Of a stretch of 64,000 nucleotides of DNA, positions 1-6,227 are shown one piece after another (within the stretch, counting starts at the first letter, position 1; each line of letters opens with the position of its first letter). Made by a program: the position numbers and the translations under genes. Source of the stretch: Lactococcus termiticola (lineage in GTDB: Bacteria > Bacillota > Bacilli > Lactobacillales > Streptococcaceae); assembly GCF_003116835.1 (NCBI RefSeq), contig NZ_BFFO01000008.1, positions 1 to 64,000 of the forward strand. Direction: 5' to 3'. The notes under the pieces were generated by a model, which saw nothing but the letters and a program-made list of their open reading frames with translations, was not told where the DNA came from and made no database searches.

Positions 1-75
1 AATCGGATTCATCAAGGGCTCAATTATTTAACGCCCAATGAATTTGAACATAAACAACAAAAATTAGCCGCATAG
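1..75 (+). CDS. IS3-family transposase OrfB, C-terminal fragment
   Basis: The frame is open from the window edge to TAG at 73-75 and encodes 24 residues ending NRIHQGLNYLTPNEFEH plus a short basic tail. The R-H-x-G-L-x-Y-x-TP-x-E-F signature is the usual end of IS3-family (rve/DDE) transposases, just past the catalytic glutamate helix. The rest of the element lies outside the window. A likely terminal inverted repeat follows at 96-126. Family is assigned from this tail alone; the exact IS name cannot be given. Confidence 0.7.
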   Translation, partial: NRIHQGLNYLTPNEFEHKQQKLAA

Positions 76-95
76 GCAGAAAGGTAATTTACCCA

Positions 96-126
96 TTTTG
101 GTGTCCAGTTTCTTGACTTAATGTCA
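96..126 (+). mobile_element. Likely right terminal inverted repeat of the IS3-like element
   Basis: About 20 nt after the transposase stop there is a segment reading GGTGTCCAGTTTCTTGAC and ending near TAATGTCA. Its complement begins TGACATTAAGTCAAG and contains GGACACC, the style of IS3-family ends. The left end is outside the window, so the repeat cannot be paired here. A stop codon inside it (119-121) closes the reading frame that runs into the following antitoxin-like gene, which suggests the element inserted next to or into that gene. Confidence 0.5.
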
Positions 127-130
127 CCAT

Positions 131-319
131 TTGAATTTTGATGTTAGTGAAAAAGATATGACTATACTAGGCGTAAAGTTTGATAATTATGAAGACTTTA
201 AAGCCGTTTGGTATGTAGCTGGTTCAGCAAAATTTGAATCTTTTGAGCCTGATAAAAAATTTATTGAAACTCTCAAAAAGCATAGTCAAGAAAAAAGGTT
301 AGAACTAGCCAATGCCTAA
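131..319 (+). CDS. Small Fic-antitoxin-like protein, possibly 5'-truncated by the IS
   Basis: Sixty-two residues starting with TTG. Residues 32-41 (SAKFESFEPD) resemble the inhibitory helix of VbhA-type class I Fic antitoxins, whose motif is S-x3-E-G followed by L-E-P-D; here Ser32 and Glu36 are kept and the Gly is Ser37. It overlaps the start of the downstream Fic-domain gene by 8 nt, the usual antitoxin-toxin order. The frame is closed upstream by a stop inside the IS end, and no clear ribosome binding site precedes the TTG, so the native N-terminus may be lost. Function is inferred from the motif and position. Confidence 0.5.
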   Translation: MNFDVSEKDMTILGVKFDNYEDFKAVWYVAGSAKFESFEPDKKFIETLKKHSQEKRLELANA

Positions 320-674
320 AAAACAATACGATTCTTATGAATATGTTGACCCTGAACAAATCTACACCTATCCTAATTCTACAGTTTTAATCAATATTCA
401 AGGTTACACTAGCCCTCAAGAAGCAATTAAAAATGAAAACATCTATGTCACGCAAAGAGGTCTTGAATTAATTTTCAAGCCTATTTTTGTAAAAACTATC
501 GATGATATAAAAGATATACACCGCTATCTTTTTCAAGATGTTTATAAATGGGCAGGAAGCTTTAGAAAAGTTAACATATCTAAACAAGGCGATCCATTCA
601 TTTCACTACAATCCTTTTCTACAGCTAGTCAATACCTCAATTCTCTCTTCCATTATACTCAGCACGAAACCTAA
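312..674 (+). pseudogene. Truncated Fic-domain (AMP-transferase) toxin gene
   Basis: The 120 residues match the N-terminal half of Fic proteins: an early YxYPNSTVLIN segment, then IHRYLFQDVYKWAGSFRKVNISKQGDPF near residues 68-95, which is the conserved helix pair before the active site. Fic proteins then need an HPFx(D/E)GNGRxxR loop to transfer AMP to hydroxyl groups on targets. That loop is absent: the frame stops at 674 and is followed within 20 nt by a terminator. I read it as a 3'-deleted, enzymatically dead remnant of a toxin-antitoxin pair. It may still be transcribed with the antitoxin-like gene. Confidence 0.7.
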
Positions 675-692
675 TTATACCACTCCTCTAGA

Positions 693-728
693 ACCCCACC
701 CCACCGCAAGCGGTGGGGTTCTTTTTTA
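693..728 (+). terminator. Intrinsic terminator after the Fic remnant
   Basis: CCCCACCGC (699-707), an AA loop and GCGGTGGGG (710-718) form a 9-bp perfect stem followed by TTCTTTTTTATT. Confidence 0.85.
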
Positions 729-822
729 TTGAAAGGTTTGTATCAATAAAATCGACTTTACAAACTCATAAAAGATGCTATAATATTTATAGCTTAAAAT
801 GTAACAAAAAGGAAAAAACATC

Positions 823-1091
823 ATGACTAAACTCAACAAGAAAAACCGTATCTTCTTGACCTCTGTAGCCGTAATTGTCCTCGCCGTTGGCGGAGGAATT
901 GCTTATACAAGCCACGAAGCTCAGAACGTGGGACCAATGAAAATCATAATCGCATGATTCTCAGACACCTGCCAAAAGGCACAACAAAGACGACTCCGGA
1001 AGAAGTCGCCGTTATTGAGTATTGGATAAATACTTATCCAAGGAAAATGTTTAATTATAAGAGTTCATTTGAGATGAGTTTGACCGGCTAA
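823..1091 (+). pseudogene. Frameshifted small membrane-anchored protein gene
   Basis: An extended -10 (TGC-TATAAT, 776-784) and a GGAAAAAAC ribosome site lead to ATG 823. The frame gives 44 residues: a basic N-terminus, one hydrophobic segment (about residues 10-28), then stops at 955-957. The adjacent frame from about 930 continues NENHNRMILRHLPKGT... to TAA at 1089-1091, about 50 further residues with a plausible composition (TPEEVAVIEYWINTYP). A single-base indel near 925-940 would join them into one protein of about 92 residues. I do not recognise the family. It could also be a genuine 44-residue protein followed by chance coding. Confidence 0.45.
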
Positions 1092-1126
1092 CTTGGACTT
1101 GCAATCTGCCAAAAAAATGTTAAATC

Positions 1127-1151
1127 AAAAAGACTGTTGCCAGTCTTTTTT
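1127..1151 (-). terminator. Terminator of the nrd operon
   Basis: AAAGACTG-TTGC-CAGTCTTT hairpin with T runs on both strands. It lies 8 nt past the nrdF stop on the minus strand and can serve both directions. Confidence 0.75.
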
Positions 1152-1158
1152 CATATCC

Positions 1159-2181
1159 TTATTTCTTCAACCCAATCATATAATCTTCATCAGACATGGC
1201 TTCCACTTCACCAAGCAGGTAAGAATTACCAACTTGTGAGAAGAAGTCATGGTTGCTTGAAGAGGTAGAAATACCGTTCATCACGACAGAGTTAACGTCT
1301 GCAGCAGTGTCTGGGAAGAGGGGATCTTGGCCGAGGTTCATGAGGGCTTTATTGGCGTTGTAGCGGACGAATTTCAAGACTTCATCAGTCCAGCCGATTT
1401 CATCGTAAAGCAGGTGTGAGTAGGCTTCTTCATTCTCATAAAGCGTATAGAGGAGGTCATACATCCAGTCTTTGAATTCAGACTGCTCTTCATCTGTGAG
1501 TTCGTTGAAACCGAGTTGGAACTTGTAGCCAATGTAGGTTCCGTGGACAGATTCATCACGGATGATAAGTTTGATGATTTCAGCTGAGTTGGTCATCTTG
1601 TTGTTACCAAGATACCAGAGAGGCGTATAGAAACCAGAGTAGAAGAGGCAGGTTTCAAGGAAGACTGAGGCAACCTTTTTCTTGAGGCCAACGATAAGCT
1701 TTTCGTGCTCGCTTGCATCAGCAGGCGCTTCAGCCTCATAGTAAGAGTTGATGATTTCAGCCTTCTTTTGCATGAAGCTGTTGGTGTCGACCCAGTCGAA
1801 GAGTTCTTCAATCTCAGCCTTGGTGTTCAAGGTTGAAAAGATGGTTGAGTAAGACTTGGCGTGGACGGACTCCATAAACTGGATGTTATTGAAGCAGGCG
1901 ATTTCCTGAGGGGTCCGGGCATCAGCCTTGAGGACTTCAGCACCGTCGACAGATTGGAGGGTATCGAGCAATGTCAGACCGGCAAAGGCTTTGGCAAAGG
2001 TGTCCTGCTCAACCTTAGGGAGTTTCCGCCAGTCGTCCAGGTCGTTAGAGACTGGGATACGGGTATCCAGCCAGAATTGGCTGGTCAGCTTTTCCCAGGT
2101 GTGCTTATCAAGCGCGTCTTCGATGGCATTCCAGTTGATGGCTGAGTAGTAGGTAGAGACTTTTTGGTTTTGTTCAGACAT
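1159..2181 (-). CDS. nrdF: Class Ib ribonucleotide reductase small subunit NrdF
   Basis: The 340-residue ferritin-like subunit carries the dimetal centre and tyrosyl radical used by NrdE to make deoxyribonucleotides. Metal-ligand segments are visible in order: E-V-L-K-A-D-A-R (early helix), FMESVHAKSYS, LETCLFYSGFY and RDESVHGTYIGYKFQ. Length is normal for NrdF. It is the last gene of the nrdH-nrdI-nrdE-nrdF run, 137 nt after nrdE, and the gap contains two strong hairpins. A purine-rich AAAGGAAAAAACC precedes the ATG. Class Ib identity is supported by the presence of nrdH and nrdI. Confidence 0.97.
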   Translation of the reverse strand: MSEQNQKVSTYYSAINWNAIEDALDKHTWEKLTSQFWLDTRIPVSNDLDDWRKLPKVEQDTFAKAFAGLTLLDTLQSVDGAEVLKADARTPQEIACFNNIQFMESVHAKSYSTIFSTLNTKAEIEELFDWVDTNSFMQKKAEIINSYYEAEAPADASEHEKLIVGLKKKVASVFLETCLFYSGFYTPLWYLGNNKMTNSAEIIKLIIRDESVHGTYIGYKFQLGFNELTDEEQSEFKDWMYDLLYTLYENEEAYSHLLYDEIGWTDEVLKFVRYNANKALMNLGQDPLFPDTAADVNSVVMNGISTSSSNHDFFSQVGNSYLLGEVEAMSDEDYMIGLKK

Positions 2182-2202
2182 GGTTTTTTCCTTTTATTAT
2201 GA

Positions 2203-2241
2203 CGGAAAAAGATAAAAACGATCATTTTTTATCTTTTTCCT
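2203..2241 (-). promoter_or_regulatory. Long palindrome in the nrdE-nrdF gap
   Basis: GGAAAAAGATAAAAA (2204-2218) pairs with TTTTTATCTTTTTCC (2226-2240), a roughly 15-bp stem that is A/T rich and can act as a terminator or processing signal. It lies 22 nt upstream of nrdF, so it could set the ratio of NrdE to NrdF. Confidence 0.6.
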
Positions 2242-2254
2242 AATAAGGTGACTA

Positions 2255-2276
2255 GCCAGCTCATATAAGAGCTGGC
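2255..2276 (-). promoter_or_regulatory. Second hairpin after nrdE
   Basis: GCCAGCTC-ATATAA-GAGCTGGC, an 8-bp perfect stem 42 nt past the nrdE stop. It has no T run on the nrd strand, so an mRNA-stabilising or processing hairpin is more likely than a terminator. Confidence 0.55.
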
Positions 2277-2318
2277 GTTTGCTTGTTCGAGCGAAAGCGA
2301 GTTACAAGCATTGTCACA

Positions 2319-4487
2319 TTAAATGACACAAGATTCACATTGATTCGCCCCAACTTCAGCGGCATCATCAGTAAATGTACGGACATAGTAGATAGACTTG
2401 ATGCCCTTGTTAAAGGCATAGTTACGCAAGATGGAGAGGTCACGCGTGGTCATCTTATTGGTGGTCAATTTCCATTCATAGAGGTCATCAGGCATAGTAG
2501 AGCGCATGAAGAGGGTCATAGAAAGGCCTTGGTCAACGTGCTCTGTAGCGGCAGCATAGACGTCGATGACCTTACGCATGTCTGTATCGTAGGCTGACTT
2601 GTAGTAAGGAATGGTATCTGTAGAAAGTCCAGCAGCTGGGTAGTAGATCTTGCCGACCTTCTTTTCCTGGCGTTCTTCGATACGATTAACAATAGGGTGG
2701 ATAGAAGAAGAACAGTCGTTGATATAGCTGATAGAGCCGTTAGGAGCCACTGCTAAGCGGTAAGAGTTATAGAGTCCACCAGTTTGTACTTCGCTCTTAA
2801 GTTGTGCCCAATCTTCAAGACTTGGCACTTCGATGCCATCGAAAAGTCCCTTGATTTTATCAGACACAGCAGCGAAAAAGTCATGCTTGAGGTATTTATC
2901 AAAGTAGACACCAGACGCGTACTCAGAGTCCTCAAAGCCTTTGAAGCTTTCGCCACGTTCAACAGCGAGCTTGTTAGAAGCTTTCAGCGTATAGTAGTTG
3001 AGGAGCATGAAGTAAACGCTCGTGAACTCTACGGCTTCCTTGCTATCGTAGTGAATGTGGTTCATTGCGAGGTATGAGTGAAGGCCCATGGCCCCAAGAC
3101 CAATCGCACGCATTTCACTGTTTCCTTTGCGGACAGTTGGCACTGTATCAAGGTTTGAAGTCAGTGAGATGTAAGTCAGTGCACGGACCATGGCCTCGAT
3201 AGAAGGGCCGAACTCGCTACCAGCAGTCATCATGTTGATGATGTTTGTAGAGCCCAGGTTACATGCGACGTCAGTCCCGACTTGTGCGTAGGTCTGGTCG
3301 TCGTTCAATACTGAGGGGGTCTGGACTTGCAGGATTTCTGTACAGAGATTTGACATAGAAATCCGGCCGGCCACTGGATTGGCCCGGTTGGCGATGTCTG
3401 TGTTAATGATGTAGGGATAGCCTGATTCCTGCTGGAGTTTTGAGATTTCTTGTTCGAGTTCACGGGCTGAAATCTTGGTCTTGCGGATTTCATCGTCAGC
3501 CAGGAGATTGTCATATTCAGCAGTGATATCGACTTCTGCAAATGGAATCCCGTATTTCTTTTCGACAAAATATGGCTCAAAGAGGTACATGTCTTCGCCC
3601 TTTGCAACGAGTTCGTAGAACTTGTCAGGAACGTTGAGGCCGAGAGAGAGGGTCTTCACACGGATCTTTTCGTCGGCGTTTTCCTTTTTAGTCGAGAGGA
3701 ATTGCATGACGTCGGGATGGAAGATAGAGAGATAGACCACACCAGCCCCTTGGCGTTGGCCAAGTTGGTTAGCATAAGAGAAGCTATCTTCAAAGAGCTT
3801 CATGACAGGGACGACACCGGCTGCAACCCCATCGTAGCCCTTGATAGGGGCACCAGCTGCACGGAGGTTGGAGAGGTTGAGACCGACCCCACCACCGTTT
3901 TTAGAGAGCTGGAGGGCAGAGTTGATGGTCCGACCGATCGAGTTCATGTCATCTGTGAGTTGGAGCAAGAAACAGCTGACGAACTCGCCACGACGTTTAC
4001 GTCCTGCATTGAGGAAGGTTGGCGTCGCAGGTTGATAACGGCGGTTGATCATGGCAAAGGCAAGGGCCGTGGCGAGTTTTTCGTCACCGTCTGCCTGGTA
4101 GAGGGCATTCATCAGGACCCGGTCCTCGAAGTCTTCGAGGTAGAGGCTGCCGTCGTTGTTCTTCATGGCGTATTGATTGTAGAACTTGTAAGCCGCCATA
4201 AATGAATCAAAGTGGAAGCCAAAGTCAACCAGCTTTTGATGGAGACCCTCGATAAATTCAGGGCTGTAATTGCGGATGAAGGCTTCTTCGAGGTAGTCTT
4301 CAGAAATCAGGGCTTCCAGCTTTTCCATGTAGCTTGCTGCTGTAAAGCGGTTAGGGGCAACGTTTTCCTTGAAAAAAGCTACGATTGCTTCCTTGTCTTT
4401 GCCCAGTGGAATTGAGTTGTTGACCGGGATGTTGATTTCGTTGTTGAGCTTGAAATAGCTCACATCTTCGAGTGTTTTAAGAGACAT
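2319..4487 (-). CDS. nrdE: Class Ib ribonucleotide reductase large subunit NrdE
   Basis: The 722-residue catalytic subunit reduces ribonucleoside diphosphates in the cytoplasm with NrdF. Visible family features are an N-terminal helical region, PTFLNAGRKRRGEFVSCFLL (active-site cysteine region), SKNGGGVGLNLS, SNLCTEI, the APNGSISYI loop near the C-terminus and the terminal redox pair in NQCESCVI, which is recharged by NrdH. Length is standard. It follows nrdI by 54 nt and precedes nrdF. Transcription is probably controlled by the NrdR-like boxes upstream of nrdH. Confidence 0.97.
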   Translation of the reverse strand: MSLKTLEDVSYFKLNNEINIPVNNSIPLGKDKEAIVAFFKENVAPNRFTAASYMEKLEALISEDYLEEAFIRNYSPEFIEGLHQKLVDFGFHFDSFMAAYKFYNQYAMKNNDGSLYLEDFEDRVLMNALYQADGDEKLATALAFAMINRRYQPATPTFLNAGRKRRGEFVSCFLLQLTDDMNSIGRTINSALQLSKNGGGVGLNLSNLRAAGAPIKGYDGVAAGVVPVMKLFEDSFSYANQLGQRQGAGVVYLSIFHPDVMQFLSTKKENADEKIRVKTLSLGLNVPDKFYELVAKGEDMYLFEPYFVEKKYGIPFAEVDITAEYDNLLADDEIRKTKISARELEQEISKLQQESGYPYIINTDIANRANPVAGRISMSNLCTEILQVQTPSVLNDDQTYAQVGTDVACNLGSTNIINMMTAGSEFGPSIEAMVRALTYISLTSNLDTVPTVRKGNSEMRAIGLGAMGLHSYLAMNHIHYDSKEAVEFTSVYFMLLNYYTLKASNKLAVERGESFKGFEDSEYASGVYFDKYLKHDFFAAVSDKIKGLFDGIEVPSLEDWAQLKSEVQTGGLYNSYRLAVAPNGSISYINDCSSSIHPIVNRIEERQEKKVGKIYYPAAGLSTDTIPYYKSAYDTDMRKVIDVYAAATEHVDQGLSMTLFMRSTMPDDLYEWKLTTNKMTTRDLSILRNYAFNKGIKSIYYVRTFTDDAAEVGANQCESCVI

Positions 4488-4541
4488 AGTTTTTCCTTAT
4501 CGTGATAAGAATAAGCCTAGCGGAAGGCACTAGGGCTTATA

Positions 4542-4967
4542 TCAGTGATTGTGATGGCTGTGGATGCTGTGTCCGGCATCAAGCTGGTCGGCAATCTCTT
4601 CGACCTTGGCGACATCATCAGGCGTGCCTGAGAATTCAAAGTCGTAGAGGATGGGGATTTGATGCTTTGCTGAGAGCTCCTTGGCTGTGAAGATATAGAT
4701 GCCAGCAAAGTTGCGGTTACCTGTGCCGATAATGCCTCTGCAGTGCTTGACATTGTCTTTATAAGCCATGAATTCAAAGACAGGGTCCATGATTTCGATA
4801 GATTTTGAGACGGTCGGGCTTTCTTCAGCATAGCTGGGCACGACCAGCAAGAAGTCCTCGCTCATTTCCATTTCTGGGTCGTCAGCAAGGATTTCCTGTT
4901 GGCTAAGCTTGGTCTTTTCAGCAAAGCGACGGGTTTGACCAGTGACAGAAAAAAAGACAAGTTTCAT
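4542..4967 (-). CDS. nrdI: Flavodoxin-like NrdI, NrdF cofactor assembly
   Basis: 141 residues with the flavodoxin fold typical of NrdI, which supplies superoxide or peroxide to activate the dimanganese-tyrosyl cofactor of NrdF. The FMN phosphate-binding loop is near the start ([14 protein letters not shown], residues 5-18). [23 protein letters not shown] segment forms the second flavin-contacting loop. It starts 3 nt after the nrdH stop, so the two are probably translationally coupled. The tail is His-rich (HSIHSHHNH), which is slightly unusual. Confidence 0.93.
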   Translation of the reverse strand: MKLVFFSVTGQTRRFAEKTKLSQQEILADDPEMEMSEDFLLVVPSYAEESPTVSKSIEIMDPVFEFMAYKDNVKHCRGIIGTGNRNFAGIYIFTAKELSAKHQIPILYDFEFSGTPDDVAKVEEIADQLDAGHSIHSHHNH

Positions 4968-4970
4968 GAT

Positions 4971-5189
4971 TTAAGCCAATTTTGCCAGGGCAGAAGGGTT
5001 GAAGCCTGAGAAGGCAAAGTCATCTTTTGTGATGACTGGAGCAGCCAGGAAGCCCATGTCTTTGACAGTAGCGACGTATTCTGGTTGTTCGTCAATGTTA
5101 ATTTCAGAAAAGGCAACATTGTGCTCATTGAGCCATTTCTTTACCATTTTACATTGCATGCAGTTGTTTTTTGAATAGACTGTAACCAT
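4971..5189 (-). CDS. nrdH: Glutaredoxin-like NrdH redoxin
   Basis: 72 residues with the redox motif C-M-Q-C at residues 11-14 and the FSEINIDEQPEYV...GFLAAPVI thioredoxin-fold segments typical of NrdH. It donates electrons to NrdE. It is the first gene of the nrd operon; its promoter and two NrdR-like boxes lie at 5227-5319. Confidence 0.95.
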   Translation of the reverse strand: MVTVYSKNNCMQCKMVKKWLNEHNVAFSEINIDEQPEYVATVKDMGFLAAPVITKDDFAFSGFNPSALAKLA

Positions 5190-5226
5190 CTTGATACTCC
5201 AAAATTTCTAAAATTGATATGTTCCA

Positions 5227-5255
5227 ATTCTAGTATAAAAAAAAGACTTAGTCAA
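5227..5255 (-). promoter_or_regulatory. Likely nrdHIEF promoter
   Basis: On the minus strand TTGACT (5250-5255) and TAGAAT (5227-5232) are 17 nt apart, 37 nt upstream of the nrdH start. The -35 lies inside the loop of the plsY terminator. An alternative promoter overlaps the proximal NrdR box (TTTAAT-17-TATAGT); if that one is used the terminator would sit in the leader. Confidence 0.6.
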
Positions 5256-5261
5256 GTCTTT
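5237..5261 (-). terminator. Terminator of plsY
   Basis: On the minus strand AAAGACTT-GACT-AAGTCTTT is followed by further T residues. It lies about 45 nt past the plsY stop and overlaps the likely nrd -35. Confidence 0.75.
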
Positions 5262-5263
5262 GG

Positions 5264-5279
5264 GACTATATATTGTGCT
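5264..5279 (-). promoter_or_regulatory. NrdR-like box, proximal
   Basis: GACTATATATTGTGCT on the plus strand matches the NrdR consensus ACACwATATATwGTGT in its central CTATATATTGTG. It sits just upstream of the nrd -35. NrdR is the ATP/dATP-sensing repressor of ribonucleotide reductase genes. Confidence 0.7.
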
Positions 5280-5303
5280 TTTACATAATTAAACTTTTAT
5301 CAA

Positions 5304-5319
5304 ACACTATATCTTGTGT
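5304..5319 (-). promoter_or_regulatory. NrdR-like box, distal
   Basis: ACACTATATCTTGTGT is a near-perfect NrdR box 40 nt from the proximal one. It overlaps the last codon and stop of plsY. The spacing is about four helical turns, more than the roughly three turns seen in many genomes. Confidence 0.75.
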
Positions 5320-5948
5320 TGGCCTGAAAGGTTTAAACCCCAAGGAATAAGCGATTCAGTCTTGGATTTTATCCGAGAAATGTTGGCCCGGTGTCTCAAA
5401 ATAATGATGAGGGCAAGCACTAAAATTATCAGGCTGAATAATAAATCATAGTCTTGAAGGATAAAATGAAAGGCAGGGAAAATCGCAATCCCAATCAAGG
5501 CCGAGACCGCCGCCGCAATACTCGAGAGAGAAATCATACTAAATAGGAAGAGGACGATGCCAAAGACGACCAAAATATAGACGAGAAAGAGGGGAGAAAA
5601 GCCCAGGACCACGCCACCAGAAGTCGCCACCGCCTTGCCCCCCTTGAAGCCGTCAAAGACAGAAAAGGTATGGCCAATCACAGCAAAGAGGCCAAAAATC
5701 AAGGGCGAGAGGCCGTGAAGATGAAAGAAAGTCGGCAGGAGGACAGCCAGCGTGCCTTTGAGCAGGTCAAAGGCAAAGACCCCAATCCCAGCTGTCCGGC
5801 CAAGAATCCGAAAGGTATTGGTCGTCCCGGTATTGCCAGAACCAAAGTCATGAAGGTTCTTGTTAAAGAAAATCTTCCCCACCCAAAGACCAGCAGGGAC
5901 AGCACCTAAAAGGTAGCTTATAATAAGTAGAAGAATTGTTAAGAGCAT
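5307..5948 (-). CDS. plsY: Glycerol-3-phosphate acyltransferase PlsY
   Basis: 213-residue membrane enzyme that transfers the acyl group of acyl-phosphate to glycerol-3-phosphate, the first step of phospholipid synthesis. Family motifs are visible: [14 protein letters not shown] near the start, [12 protein letters not shown] (residues 37-48) and the glycine-rich [15 protein letters not shown] (about 97-111). Several hydrophobic segments span the membrane. Length is normal. It is divergent from parE across a 279-nt gap, the same plsY/parE pairing found in other streptococci and lactococci. Confidence 0.96.
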   Translation of the reverse strand: MLLTILLLIISYLLGAVPAGLWVGKIFFNKNLHDFGSGNTGTTNTFRILGRTAGIGVFAFDLLKGTLAVLLPTFFHLHGLSPLIFGLFAVIGHTFSVFDGFKGGKAVATSGGVVLGFSPLFLVYILVVFGIVLFLFSMISLSSIAAAVSALIGIAIFPAFHFILQDYDLLFSLIILVLALIIILRHRANISRIKSKTESLIPWGLNLSGQHKI

Positions 5949-6142
5949 GTTTTACTTTCATTGATAAAAAATATTTCTTACTATTATAACATATTCTTGT
6001 TAATGGGATTGTTGCGGTTTTGCTGCCGGCTTTTGATTGACTAGCGAAGCTGTCTGCTTCCGACCTCTCTATGCCCTTTCCAAAATGCCTGAAAGCTAGC
6101 GACTCCTCAAGAATTTACCAAAAGAAAGCCAACGACGGATTT
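5949..6142. other. Intergenic stretch, possible degenerate repeat
   Basis: No gene is seen between plsY and the parE promoter. On the minus strand a GGAAGC-agaca-GCTTCGCT hairpin near 6043-6062 resembles the core of the intergenic repeat at 17291-17323, 22252-22284 and 45338-45370, but the flanks do not align clearly. Confidence 0.3.
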
Positions 6143-6171
6143 TTGACAAACGTCATCCAAAAATATACAAT
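6143..6171 (+). promoter_or_regulatory. parE promoter
   Basis: TTGACA (6143-6148), 17-nt spacer, TACAAT (6166-6171): a near-consensus housekeeping promoter 56 nt upstream of the parE start. Confidence 0.8.
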
Positions 6172-6227
6172 AGCTAAGATGAATATTTGTATGCTAGGCC
6201 TGTTCTAGCATTGAATAGGAGAAGAAA

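Noticed and set aside
538-732. 64-residue open frame overlapping the Fic remnant and terminator
   Set aside because: It is in a shadow frame of the Fic gene and runs through a clear terminator; no ribosome site.
1-1158. Prophage or conjugative element edge
   Set aside because: Only an IS3 tail and two decayed genes are seen; no integrase, phage or transfer gene.
3702-4205. 167-residue plus-strand open frame inside nrdE
   Set aside because: Antisense shadow of a strongly conserved gene; composition is typical of complement-strand frames.
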